A stretch of DNA of 64,000 nucleotides from Chitinophaga cymbidii (GTDB lineage Bacteria; Bacteroidota; Bacteroidia; Chitinophagales; Chitinophagaceae): NCBI RefSeq assembly GCF_007992715.1, contig NZ_BKAU01000001.1, positions 2,356,001-2,420,000 on the forward strand, written 5' to 3'. The position numbers and the translations under genes are program-made. Below the pieces are notes generated by a model, which saw nothing but the letters and a program-made list of their open reading frames with translations, was not told where the DNA came from and made no database searches. Positions 1-8,501 of the stretch are shown piece by piece (the stretch's first letter is position 1; each line of letters opens with the position of its first letter).

Positions 1-445
1 GTCCCAGTATTTTCGACAGCAGCACGGGGCCGAACTCGCTGACGGTCGCGCGGAGGCGTACGCCTTTTTCCTGGCTGAGGGTCAGCAGTTCTACGGGGTA
101 GGGCGTGGGACTGTAGGTCCCGCCGATCTTCGCGTACCGCTCTTCAATTTTGGCGTTGGAAGCCCCCGCGGCGGCGATCCCGCTAAGGTCGCCCTTGATG
201 TCCATCAGCATAACGGGCACGCTGGCGTCGCTGAGCCCCTCGGCGATGATCTGCAGGGTCTTGGTCTTTCCCGTGCCCGTGGCCCCCGCGATGAGGCCGT
301 GGCGGTTGAGGGTCTTCAAAGGCAGCAGCACATCGGCGCCGGTCACTACTTCACCGTTGAGCATGGCGCAGCCCAGCTTGAAGTGCTCGCCCTTGAACGT
401 ATAGCCGTTCCTGATATATTCCAAAAAAGCTTCCTGGTTAGCCAT
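1..445 (-). CDS. HerA/YjgR-like (DUF853) ATPase, partial
   Basis: N-terminal part of a P-loop ATPase; the rest lies beyond the window edge. The visible ~148 residues contain a Walker A motif GATGTGKT near residue 50 and the following MDIKGDLSG stretch, an arrangement typical of the DUF853/YjgR group of HerA-like bacterial helicase-type ATPases. The start is the ATG at 445-443, preceded by a short A+T-rich leader. The downstream neighbour on this strand is not visible, and the flanking lipoprotein gene (499-942) is read in the same direction. The cellular role of this group is not settled. The family call is from motif pattern only. Confidence 0.75.
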   Translation of the reverse strand, partial: MANQEAFLEYIRNGYTFKGEHFKLGCAMLNGEVVTGADVLLPLKTLNRHGLIAGATGTGKTKTLQIIAEGLSDASVPVMLMDIKGDLSGIAAAGASNAKIEERYAKIGGTYSPTPYPVELLTLSQEKGVRLRATVSEFGPVLLSKILG

Positions 446-498
446 GATGATCGATTTTCATTTTCAAGATAGGGAAAAGGATGATTTTTTCAGAGCGG

Positions 499-942
499 CT
501 ATTCTTCCTTCAGCAACGCTTTGGCTTCATTCACACTCCGCTCCATCAACGCCTTCACTTCGGTCATCTTCTTTTTTTCTTCTTCGAGATAAGTCTTCTT
601 TTCGGCCATCGTTTTGCCTTCCATTTTGAAGTCGAAGCTGTGCATCCAGTCGTTCATCGCATTATTGGCGCTGTCCAGCAGCGATGCGGCAGCTTTGTAG
701 GAGGAGGCGTCAGCTTTTTTGCTGTCCAGGCTGTCCGCCACTTCCTTTGAGCGGGTGGTGAGGCGGCGGATGGCCATGGTGTGGGCCATGCCTTCGTCGT
801 GGAGGTCCATTACTTCGGCCTTCAGGCTGTCAACCATCAGGGAATCGCTGTCAGCCGTTGTTTGTGTGCTGGTGTTGCCCTGGCAGGCGGCCAGTGCGAA
901 GATCGCTGCCATTGGCAGGATGCGGGTCATGAACGTATACAT
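499..942 (-). CDS. Small predicted lipoprotein, coiled-coil rich
   Basis: About 147 residues. The N-terminus is a lipoprotein signal: a short basic start, a hydrophobic stretch and a LAAC lipobox, so the mature protein should begin at Cys about 20 residues in and be membrane anchored. The mature part is rich in Asp, Glu, Lys and Ala with repeated Met/Leu spacing and is probably a long helix or coiled coil. I do not recognise a named family. A longer frame opens at 1023, but it would overlap the upstream MBL hydrolase gene, so I chose the ATG at 942 (930 is also possible). It follows the MBL gene by about 11 bases and is probably co-transcribed with it. Confidence 0.65.
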   Translation of the reverse strand: MYTFMTRILPMAAIFALAACQGNTSTQTTADSDSLMVDSLKAEVMDLHDEGMAHTMAIRRLTTRSKEVADSLDSKKADASSYKAAASLLDSANNAMNDWMHSFDFKMEGKTMAEKKTYLEEEKKKMTEVKALMERSVNEAKALLKEE

Positions 943-953
943 AAGGTCAGAAT

Positions 954-1793
954 TTACAATGAGCTTAACGGGAATGATTCTTTGAGCCGGATACCTTTTT
1001 CCGTGGAGTGCAAGATACCACATTCAATAGAAGGATCGTGCTCGAAATACAGCACATATTGCCGCTCGTTGGCTTCCATGAGAAAGCGTTTTTTCTCTTC
1101 CAGCGTGGTGAGCGGGAACATGTCGTATGCCATTACGTAGGGCAGCGGGATGTGCGCCGCGGAGGGCAGCAGGTCGGCCATGTAGATGATGGTCTGCCCG
1201 TTGTAGCGGATCTCCGGCAGCATCATCGCGTCCGTATGCCCGTAGGCGAAGCGTACGCGCATATGGTCTGAAAAGGAGATGCCGTCGTGCTGCGCTATGA
1301 ATTTCAGCTGCCCGCTTTGCTCGATGGGCAGGATATTTTCTTTGAGGAAGGAGGCTTTCTCGCGGTCGTTGGGGCTTACGGCCCATTTCCAGTGCGCTTC
1401 GTTGCTCCAGTAGGTAGCGTTTTTGAACGCGGGCGCCAGTTTGCCGTCTTGTCTTTCTATGCTGCCGCCGCAATGATCGAAATGAAGGTGGGTGAGGAAC
1501 ACATCGGTGATGTCGTTACGATGGTAGCCGGCGGCCTGCAGCGATTTGTCCAGCGTATCATCGCCATGCAAATAATAATGGCCGAAGAATTTATCGTCCT
1601 GTTTATTGCCGATGCCGTTATCGATGAGGATGAGGCGGTTGCCGTCTTCCACCAGCAGGCAGCGCATGGCCCAGGTGCACATATTGTTCTCGTCCGGGGG
1701 ATTGAGCTTTTGCCAGAGGGTTTTGGGCACCACGCCGAACATGGCGCCGCCATCCAGCTTGAATAACCCGGTATTAATTGTGTGTAGTTGCAT
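954..1793 (-). CDS. MBL-fold metallohydrolase
   Basis: Protein of 279 residues with the metallo-beta-lactamase fold signature HLHFDHCGG near residue 105, which supplies the zinc ligands, and downstream histidine/aspartate positions including GHTDAMM. The length and N-terminal layout resemble the lactonase/hydrolase branch of the superfamily (quorum-quenching lactonase-like), but the substrate cannot be read from sequence. Its start overlaps the 3' end of the upstream transporter gene by 20 bases, so the two are likely translated from one message. No signal peptide is seen, so a cytoplasmic enzyme is expected. Confidence 0.8.
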   Translation of the reverse strand: MQLHTINTGLFKLDGGAMFGVVPKTLWQKLNPPDENNMCTWAMRCLLVEDGNRLILIDNGIGNKQDDKFFGHYYLHGDDTLDKSLQAAGYHRNDITDVFLTHLHFDHCGGSIERQDGKLAPAFKNATYWSNEAHWKWAVSPNDREKASFLKENILPIEQSGQLKFIAQHDGISFSDHMRVRFAYGHTDAMMLPEIRYNGQTIIYMADLLPSAAHIPLPYVMAYDMFPLTTLEEKKRFLMEANERQYVLYFEHDPSIECGILHSTEKGIRLKESFPLSSL

Positions 1794-3078
1794 ACGCTAA
1801 TCTACGTTGTTTATACAAAGCAGAAAACAGCCAGATCAAACCGACAGAGAAAAAGAGGATGAGCACGAGCACGGAATTGCGCATGCCGAACTCCTGGTCT
1901 ATCCACCCGAAAGAGAAGAGGCCGAGTACGATGGCCAGCTTTTCGGTGACATCATAATAGCTGAAGAAGGACGTAGTGTCGCGGGTTTCGGGGATGAGCT
2001 TCGCGTAGGTGGAGCGGCTGACGGATTGAATACCGCCCATTACGAGGCCCACCAGCACGGCGAGTATGTAAAATTCTGTAACGGTATGCGTGTTGTACGC
2101 ACCGAAACATACGCCGATCCAGAGGATCACGGTGGCAATGAGCACATGGAAGTTGCCGAAGCGTTCAGCGAGCCGCGCCATGCCCCAGGCGCCGAGTATC
2201 GCCACTACCTGTATCGCTACTACGGTGCCGATCAGCTCCGTATCGCCGAGCTTCAGCTCTTTGGTGCCGAAGATGGTGGCTACCATCATCACGGTCTGCA
2301 CCCCCATGCTGTAAAAGAAGAATCCCCGCAGGTAGCGTTTCAGCACGGGCATGGTGCGCACCTGCGCAAATACTTTTTTCAGCTCTATGAAACCTTCGGT
2401 GAATACTCCCGCAAAATGCTTTTCCACCGCGGGTTGCGAAGGCGGCAGGCGGGCGAAGGTGATCTGCGCGAAGCCTATCCACCAGATACCCACCAGTAAA
2501 AAGGTGATCTGCAAAGCCTTTCCTGTGGAAATACCGAGGGCGTCGGCGGACAATACCAGCGCAAAGCCCACCAGCTGCAGGATCACGCTGCCGATGTAAC
2601 CGAGGGAATACCCGCGGGCGCTCACCCGGTCCCGCAGCTCCACGGGCGCTATTTCCGGAAGGTAGGAGTTGTAGAACACGAGCCCGCCGCTGTAGCCGAT
2701 GGCGGCGATCATGAAGCAGGCGATGCCGAGCGGGATGCTGTTCTCATCGAAAAAGAACAACGCTGAACAGGCGATGCCGCCGATGTAGCAGAAGAACCGC
2801 AGGAAATTCTTTTTGTTGCCGCGCGTATCCGCGATGGACGAGAGGATGGGGAGGCTCAGCACGATCAGCAGGTAGGCGAAGGACAGCGCGTAGTCGAACA
2901 GCACGGAGTTCTTGAGCGTCATGCCGAGGAACGGCACGTTGTCGTCAGGGTACCGGGCATGGGTCACGCCGATGTAGTACAAGGGAAAGAACGTGGTGGT
3001 GATCACGAGGTTGTACACGGAGTTGGCCCAGTCGTACATGGCCCATCCATTGATGACCTTTTTGTTCGGCAAGCTCAT
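1774..3078 (-). CDS. MFS transporter, UMF1/Atg22-like
   Basis: Integral membrane protein of 434 residues with about twelve hydrophobic segments. The N-terminal motif WAMYDWANSVYNLV is characteristic of the UMF1 branch of the major facilitator superfamily, related to vacuole effluxer Atg22. The family members are putative exporters; the substrate is unknown. It lies 12 bases downstream of the ABC ATPase gene on the same strand and overlaps the MBL hydrolase that follows it, suggesting one transcript from lpxD/lpxC/lpxA through to the lipoprotein gene. The start ATG at 3078 gives the usual family N-terminus. Confidence 0.8.
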   Translation of the reverse strand: MSLPNKKVINGWAMYDWANSVYNLVITTTFFPLYYIGVTHARYPDDNVPFLGMTLKNSVLFDYALSFAYLLIVLSLPILSSIADTRGNKKNFLRFFCYIGGIACSALFFFDENSIPLGIACFMIAAIGYSGGLVFYNSYLPEIAPVELRDRVSARGYSLGYIGSVILQLVGFALVLSADALGISTGKALQITFLLVGIWWIGFAQITFARLPPSQPAVEKHFAGVFTEGFIELKKVFAQVRTMPVLKRYLRGFFFYSMGVQTVMMVATIFGTKELKLGDTELIGTVVAIQVVAILGAWGMARLAERFGNFHVLIATVILWIGVCFGAYNTHTVTEFYILAVLVGLVMGGIQSVSRSTYAKLIPETRDTTSFFSYYDVTEKLAIVLGLFSFGWIDQEFGMRNSVLVLILFFSVGLIWLFSALYKQRRLAYATTHN

Positions 3079-3090
3079 AGGGAGTAGAAT

Positions 3091-3708
3091 TTATTTGTAA
3101 TCAGTTATATGTATCCTCTCTTTACAAAAGCCGTATTCCTGCTCGTCGTTGGAGCTGACGATCACCATGCGGTTGCCGCAGTGATCGCGCACCAGCTGCT
3201 GGTAAAGCGCTATGCCGGCGGCGTCCAGGTTGGTGCAGGGCTCGTCCAGCAGCAATATCTGCACATCTGAAAAAATGGCCAGCGCAAGGCGGGCGCGTTG
3301 TTTCATGCCGGAGGAGAAGTTGCGCACTTCCTTGCGCCATGCTTTTTCCAGCCCCACCAGCTCCGCAATTTCCAGGGGCTTGTATCCCGGCAGGAAAGAT
3401 TTAAAATGAAGATGAAATTCGAAGCACTCCTGCAGGGTCAGTTCTTCCACCAGCTCCAGGTAGGGGGCTACGATGGCGCTGTGGCGGAAGAATTGGTCCT
3501 GCGGGAGCGTTTGTTCGTTGAAAAGGTATTGCACGTCGCCTTCGCTGTGGTGATGGTGCCCGCTGATGATCTGCAGCAAGGTGGACTTGCCGGAGCCGTT
3601 GGGACCGAGGATGGCGTAGTGGCCTGTACCGGAGAATGTATAGGAAAAACGACGGAAGATCCAGTCGTAATTGAACCGCTTGCCTACCTGGTTAAGCGAG
3701 ATCGTCAT
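3091..3708 (-). CDS. ABC transporter ATP-binding protein
   Basis: Single ATPase domain of 205 residues: Walker A GPNGSGKST near residue 37, signature FSSGMKQR near 131 and Walker B ILLLDEP near 151. No membrane domain is fused or encoded next to it, so its permease is elsewhere or it works alone. It overlaps the 3' end of lpxA by 17 bases, so translation is probably coupled to the lipid A genes. That placement suggests, but does not show, a role in envelope biogenesis or lipid export. A short ATPase directly after lpxA is, from memory, a recurring arrangement in Bacteroidota. Confidence 0.85.
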   Translation of the reverse strand: MTISLNQVGKRFNYDWIFRRFSYTFSGTGHYAILGPNGSGKSTLLQIISGHHHHSEGDVQYLFNEQTLPQDQFFRHSAIVAPYLELVEELTLQECFEFHLHFKSFLPGYKPLEIAELVGLEKAWRKEVRNFSSGMKQRARLALAIFSDVQILLLDEPCTNLDAAGIALYQQLVRDHCGNRMVIVSSNDEQEYGFCKERIHITDYK

Positions 3709-4492
3709 TCGCCCGGGTGCTGTATCCTCTCATGATGCCGCGGCCCGAATCGCGGATGAAGGAGAGTATCTCGTCCCTTTCGTCCGTTGCGGGGAACTCG
3801 GCTTCAATGATGCGGATGGCTTTGGAAATATTGTTGCCTTTTACGAAGAGTATGCGGTAGATGTCGAGAATGTGGTTGATCTTTTCCAGTGAGAACCCGC
3901 GGCGTTTGAGGCCGATGGAGTTGACGCCCACGTAGGAGAGCGGTTCACGGGCGGCCTTTACGTAGGGCGGCACGTCTTTACGCACCAGCGAGCCGCCGGT
4001 TACGAAGGCGTGATTGCCGATCTTGCAGAACTGCTGCACGGCTACCATGCCGGCCAGCACAACGTGGTCACCTACATTGATGTGCCCCGCGAGGGTGGTG
4101 TTATTGGAAAAAACGCAGTTATTGCCTACGATGCAGTCGTGCGCGATGTGGCTGTAAGCCATGATGAGGCAGTTGTTGCCGATGGAGGTTTTCCAGCGGT
4201 CCTTGGTGCCGCGGTTGATGGTCACATACTCACGGATGGTGGTATTGTCGCCGATCTCCACGGAGGTGTCTTCCCCTTCGAACTTGAGGTCCTGCGGGAT
4301 GGCAGCGATCACGGCGCCGGGAAAGATGCGGCAGTTCTTGCCGATGCGGGCTCCTTCCATGATGGTGACGTTGGAGCCGATCCAGGTGCCTTCGCCGATC
4401 TCAACATTTTTATGGATAACGGTGAACGGATCAATTTTTACGTTGGGCGCGACTTTGGCGTCCGGGTGGATGTATGTGAGCGGGTGAATCAT
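3692..4492 (-). CDS. lpxA: Acyl-ACP--UDP-N-acetylglucosamine O-acyltransferase
   Basis: LpxA transfers a 3-hydroxyacyl chain from acyl carrier protein to UDP-GlcNAc, the first step of lipid A synthesis in the cytoplasm. The 266-residue protein begins with HPLTYIHPDAKVAPN and shows the hexapeptide-repeat pattern ([IV]G x x x x) of a left-handed beta helix through about residue 190. The catalytic-His region MAYSHIAHDC and the C-terminal helical part are both present. Length matches the family. It lies 3 bases after lpxC/fabZ, and its 3' end overlaps the ABC ATPase gene, so it sits inside a tight operon. Confidence 0.95.
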   Translation of the reverse strand: MIHPLTYIHPDAKVAPNVKIDPFTVIHKNVEIGEGTWIGSNVTIMEGARIGKNCRIFPGAVIAAIPQDLKFEGEDTSVEIGDNTTIREYVTINRGTKDRWKTSIGNNCLIMAYSHIAHDCIVGNNCVFSNNTTLAGHINVGDHVVLAGMVAVQQFCKIGNHAFVTGGSLVRKDVPPYVKAAREPLSYVGVNSIGLKRRGFSLEKINHILDIYRILFVKGNNISKAIRIIEAEFPATDERDEILSFIRDSGRGIMRGYSTRANDDLA

Positions 4493-4495
4493 GCT

Positions 4496-5911
4496 TTATT
4501 TTCCTTCGCGTTTAACAATTTGAGCAACCATGTCTGCTTCTGCGCAGACCTTGTTGCCTACGAATGCGGTACCTCTCATTTCCACCAGGCCCCTGCGGAT
4601 GGGGCTAAGCAGCTCCATCTTCAAAATCATGGTATCACCGGGCATTACTTTCTGCTTGAATTTGCAGTTATCGATCTTCAGGAAATAGGTATCATAGTTT
4701 TCGGGGTCCGGCATGGGATTCAGGGCGAGGATGCCGCCTACCTGGGCCAGCGCCTCGCAGATCAGTACGCCCGGCATCACGGGGTTGCCGGGGAAGTGCC
4801 CCTGGAATATCTGCTCGTTGAAGGTGACGTTCTTTACGCCTACCACCCTGGTGTCGCTCAGTTCAATGATCTTGTCCACCAGCAGCATCGGGTAGCGGTG
4901 CGGCATGGTGCGTACGATGTGGTTGATATCGTAGATGGGTGGCTGATTGGCGTCGTAGATGGGAACGTCCTTGTTATGTTTGTTCTTCTTGATGTACTGT
5001 TTGATCTTCCGCGCGAACTCCACGTTGGAGGCGTGTCCGGGGCGGTTGGCGATGATGTGCGCCTTGATGGGGAAGCCTATCAGGGCGAGGTCGCCTACAA
5101 TGTCCAGCAGCTTGTGGCGGGCCGGTTCATTGGGGAAATGCAGTTCGGCGTTGTTCAGGATGCCTTCGCGTTGCTGCACGGACATTTTCTCGCGGTCGAA
5201 AGCCTTGGCGAGCCGGTTCAGCTCTTCTTCCGTCACCGGCCTGTCTACCACCACAATGGCGTTATTGATATCGCCGCCTTTGATCAGGTTGTTGGCCAGC
5301 AGGTATTCCAGCTCGTGCAGGAATACGAAGGTGCGGCAGGGCGCGATCTCCTTCCTGAATTCGCTGAGGCTTTTCAGGTTGGCGTGCTGGGTGCCGAGCA
5401 CCTGGGAATTGAAATCTATCAGTGCGGTGATGCGGTAATCTACAGAGGGGAGGGCTACCATCTCCACTTTCTTCACCTCATCGTAGTAATTGATATTGGT
5501 GTCGATGGAGTAGTAGATCTTTTTGGCGTCCTGCTCCTGGATGCCGGCTTCTTCGAGTATGTCGATGAAGGGTTGGGAGCTGCCGTCCATAATGGGAATT
5601 TCCGGGCCATTCAGTTCTATCAGCACATTATCCACGCCCATGCCCACGAGGGCGGCGAGGATGTGCTCAACCGTGCTGACACGGGCGCCATTATGTTCCA
5701 GCGTGGTGCCGCGGGCGGTGTCCACTACATAGTCAACGTCTGCTTTTACGATCGGCTGATCGGGCAGGTCGATACGTTGGAATTTAATGCCGAAACCGGG
5801 CATTGCCGGTTTCAGGGTCATGTTCACATGTGCTCCAGTGTGCAAACCAACACCCGATATCGTCGCAGGGGCTTTAAGGGTCTGTTGGTTCGGCTGTTGA
5901 TTTTCAATCAT
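4496..5911 (-). CDS. lpxC/fabZ: Bifunctional UDP-3-O-acyl-GlcNAc deacetylase / 3-hydroxyacyl-ACP dehydratase
   Basis: A natural fusion of 471 residues. Residues ~10-310 are LpxC, the zinc deacetylase that commits to lipid A synthesis: ISGVGLHTG near the N-terminus, the STVEHILAAL zinc-binding stretch, the HKLLDIVGDLAL stretch and the NRPGHASN region. Residues ~325-465 are FabZ, the hotdog-fold dehydratase of fatty acid elongation: HRYPMLLVDKI and GHFPGNPVMPG with the catalytic His. The fusion is characteristic of Bacteroidota and couples lipid A and fatty acid flux. It lies between lpxD (gap 44 bases) and lpxA (gap 3 bases). Confidence 0.96.
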   Translation of the reverse strand: MIENQQPNQQTLKAPATISGVGLHTGAHVNMTLKPAMPGFGIKFQRIDLPDQPIVKADVDYVVDTARGTTLEHNGARVSTVEHILAALVGMGVDNVLIELNGPEIPIMDGSSQPFIDILEEAGIQEQDAKKIYYSIDTNINYYDEVKKVEMVALPSVDYRITALIDFNSQVLGTQHANLKSLSEFRKEIAPCRTFVFLHELEYLLANNLIKGGDINNAIVVVDRPVTEEELNRLAKAFDREKMSVQQREGILNNAELHFPNEPARHKLLDIVGDLALIGFPIKAHIIANRPGHASNVEFARKIKQYIKKNKHNKDVPIYDANQPPIYDINHIVRTMPHRYPMLLVDKIIELSDTRVVGVKNVTFNEQIFQGHFPGNPVMPGVLICEALAQVGGILALNPMPDPENYDTYFLKIDNCKFKQKVMPGDTMILKMELLSPIRRGLVEMRGTAFVGNKVCAEADMVAQIVKREGK

Positions 5912-5955
5912 TATAGCTTCGTATTCAATGCGTTAAAAAGTCAGGTTCAACGTGG

Positions 5956-7011
5956 TCATACACCTTCGCGCTCGGATAAAAGCTGTTTCACCATATCCTC
6001 CAGCTCTTTCACCCTTTTTTCAAGGTCGGGCAAATTTCTAAAAATTGCCTGACTTTTCAGTGAACTTTTATAATCATAGGCCGGAGAACCCGTCAAAGAC
6101 GTGTTGGGCGTGGTGATAGATTTTGAGAGCCCGCTCTGGGCATTGATCTTCGTGCCGTCCGCGATCTGGATGTGCCCCACGATGCCTACCTGCCCGCCGA
6201 TCACGCAGTTCTTCCCGATCTTGGTGCTGCCGGAAACGCCGGTCTGCGCCGCAATCACAGTACTGTTGCCGATCTCCACGTTATGGGCGATCTGGATCAG
6301 GTTGTCCAGCTTCACGCCCGCATGGATCACCGTAGAGCCCATGGTGGCCCTGTCTATCGTGGTATTGGCGCCGATCTCCACATCGTCGTGGATCACTACG
6401 TTCCCTACCTGCGGCACTTTTTTATAGGTGCCGTCCGCCTGGGGCGCAAAGCCGAAGCCGTCCCCGCCGATCACGCAGCCGGCATGCAGGATCACCCTGT
6501 TGCCCACCACGCTGTTATCATACAGCTTTACGCCGGGGTACAGCACGGTATCGTTGCCGATCTTCACATTGTCCCCCAGGTATACGCCGGGATATATCTT
6601 AACATTGTCACCCAGCACCACATTTTCGCCCAGGTAGGCGAAAGCCCCGATGAACACGCCCTGGCCCATTTTTACGGTAGGGGGAACATGCGATGGCTGC
6701 TGGATGCCGGTCTTAGCGCCCGCTCCTACCATTTGCTGGTATTTTTCCAGCAGCAGCGCGAAGGCGCTGTAGGCATCCTTCACCCGGATCAGGGTCGGCT
6801 TTATGCTGCCTTCGATCACGAGGGAGTCATTCACGATCAGGATCGACGCCTGCGTGGAATGGAGGAACTCCTCGTACTTCGGATTGGCGATAAAGCTCAG
6901 CATACCGTCACCCGCCTCTTCTATCTTCGCGATATTGTGCACCTTCACGTCCGGGTCCCCTTCCAGCTTCCCGTTCAGTATGGTAGCCAGCTGTAATGCG
7001 CTAAATTGCAT
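5956..7011 (-). CDS. lpxD: UDP-3-O-(3-hydroxyacyl)glucosamine N-acyltransferase
   Basis: LpxD adds the second 3-hydroxyacyl chain, amide linked, to UDP-3-O-acyl-glucosamine. The 351-residue protein has the N-terminal LpxD domain (FSALQLATILNGKLEGDPD...), then a long left-handed beta helix of hexapeptide repeats (about 110-300), and a C-terminal helix with ELEDMVKQL. The catalytic histidine region is IQIAHNVEIGNST. It is the first of the three lipid A genes and lies about 90 bases downstream of the HD phosphohydrolase gene, so a promoter may sit in that gap. Length is normal for the family. Confidence 0.95.
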   Translation of the reverse strand: MQFSALQLATILNGKLEGDPDVKVHNIAKIEEAGDGMLSFIANPKYEEFLHSTQASILIVNDSLVIEGSIKPTLIRVKDAYSAFALLLEKYQQMVGAGAKTGIQQPSHVPPTVKMGQGVFIGAFAYLGENVVLGDNVKIYPGVYLGDNVKIGNDTVLYPGVKLYDNSVVGNRVILHAGCVIGGDGFGFAPQADGTYKKVPQVGNVVIHDDVEIGANTTIDRATMGSTVIHAGVKLDNLIQIAHNVEIGNSTVIAAQTGVSGSTKIGKNCVIGGQVGIVGHIQIADGTKINAQSGLSKSITTPNTSLTGSPAYDYKSSLKSQAIFRNLPDLEKRVKELEDMVKQLLSEREGV

Positions 7012-7102
7012 AGTTATAAATTGAAATGTTACCTTCCAGGCCGCGTTTACAAGATATAAATGTATTCCCTAACATATTAAGTCTATATAAATCGTTGTTA
7101 GC

Positions 7103-8329
7103 CTAGATTTTTGGATGACAAATGTAGAATTTTTTTATCGGTCTTGCCAATGTATGCGATACAAGAGCATTATCGATCGAAGAAATGTCCCTCACAGCGC
7201 CATCCCTGAATAAAATATTGATCTTCTCGTCATGGTCGTCATAAGCCCTGAGACTGGCCGTATCGGTAAATACGAAGTAACCGGCCTCCTCATCCGTCAG
7301 TCCCCATCTTTTTTTTACTTTATCCTTTAATTCCGTCACTTTCCCTTCCGCTTCGGCCTCCTCCATAAAGGTGACCTTGAAAAGTTGGCGGTTCACCAGC
7401 CACTGGCAAAGGAGGCTCAGCACCTTGTCGGTATGCCCCGTCCACACCTTGATGGCGCCCATGATATCATAATCATCCAGCAGGCAGAACTGCAACAGGC
7501 ATTCCTCATCGTTTTCAAACTCCTTTCTCCCGATGCGGTTATATAAAAAATACCGCAGGGCGGGGGAGGCGAACAGCTCCACGCCGCTGATGGCGAGCGC
7601 TTTTGCCCTGTGCAGCACCTTTACCAGCATGTTCTCGGCGCTCAGTACCGTTTTATGCAGATAAACCTGCCAGTACATCAGCCGCCGGGCCACGATGAAC
7701 TTTTCTATCGAATAGATGCCTTTTTCCTCCACCATCAGCTCTCCGTTGTGCACCGTCAGCATCTTGATGATACGGTCATAGCTGATCACCCCTTCGGAAA
7801 CGCCGGTGTAAAAGCTGTCCCGGCTCAGGTAATCCATCCGGTCCACATCCAGCTGGCTGGACACCAGCTGGTGCAGGAAAGGCTTGTGATAGCGGTCGTT
7901 GAATATTTCCAGCGTACCGTTCAGCGCACCGTTCATTTCCCGGTTGAGGGACTGCATGAGCAGCTGCGAGATCTCCTCGTGGGAAACGTCTTCCACCAAT
8001 GCATGTTCCAGCGCATGGGAGTAAGGCCCGTGGCCGATATCATGCAATAATATAGCCATTTTCGCCGCCACTTCCTCATCCTCCGTGATCGCCACTCCCT
8101 TACTCTTCAGCTCGCTCAACGCACAACTCATCAGATGGTAAGCTCCCATACTGTGGTGAAAACGTGTGTGCATAGCGCCGGGATAGACCAGGTGCGCAAG
8201 CGCCATCTGGTGGATCCTGCGTAAACGCTGGTAACAAGGGTGGGATATGAGGCTGAAAATCAATGGATGATCAATGGTAATGAATCCATACACCGGATCA
8301 TTAACTATCTTTCGTTTTCGGTCATTCAT
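7103..8329 (-). CDS. HD-domain phosphohydrolase (SAMHD1/dGTPase-like)
   Basis: Protein of 408 residues. The HD metal-binding set is visible: TRFHHSMGAYHLM near residue 55, LLHDIGHGPYSHALEH near 93, and a distal Asp in SSQLDVDRMDYLSRDSFYTGV. This pattern belongs to the HD superfamily that includes SAMHD1 and dGTP triphosphohydrolases, so hydrolysis of a nucleotide phosphate is likely, but the substrate is not known. It lies upstream of lpxD on the same strand and is divergent from porX across a 172-base gap. An HD gene next to lpxD is, from memory, a common Bacteroidota neighbourhood. Confidence 0.85.
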   Translation of the reverse strand: MNDRKRKIVNDPVYGFITIDHPLIFSLISHPCYQRLRRIHQMALAHLVYPGAMHTRFHHSMGAYHLMSCALSELKSKGVAITEDEEVAAKMAILLHDIGHGPYSHALEHALVEDVSHEEISQLLMQSLNREMNGALNGTLEIFNDRYHKPFLHQLVSSQLDVDRMDYLSRDSFYTGVSEGVISYDRIIKMLTVHNGELMVEEKGIYSIEKFIVARRLMYWQVYLHKTVLSAENMLVKVLHRAKALAISGVELFASPALRYFLYNRIGRKEFENDEECLLQFCLLDDYDIMGAIKVWTGHTDKVLSLLCQWLVNRQLFKVTFMEEAEAEGKVTELKDKVKKRWGLTDEEAGYFVFTDTASLRAYDDHDEKINILFRDGAVRDISSIDNALVSHTLARPIKKFYICHPKI

Positions 8330-8451
8330 TCGGAATTTTTAAAAACTACCGGTACAAAGCTAACTTTTTCCGATAGCAAGGTATTGCGTGACAGTTGATA
8401 TTTTAACAAATATTTTAGCGCCGGACCCGGAATTACAGGTTTTAACAAATT

Positions 8452-8474
8452 AAATCATCCCGGGGGAATGATTT
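8452..8474. other. Hairpin with T tract in the porX leader
   Basis: Arms AAATCAT and ATGATTT with an inner CC/GG pair and a short GGG loop, followed by T residues on the plus strand. It sits 28 bases before the porX start codon, in the divergent HD gene/porX gap, where no plus-strand gene precedes it. It could be a leader attenuator or a structural 5' element. The function is inferred from position only. Confidence 0.45.
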
Positions 8475-8501
8475 TTGACGGATAGGTGTAATTTTAAAAA
8501 C

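Noticed and set aside
4010..6052. 680-codon plus-strand open frame
   Set aside because: It is antisense to lpxA/lpxC/lpxD, His/Val/Gly rich with no motif; the minus-strand genes are well-recognised families.
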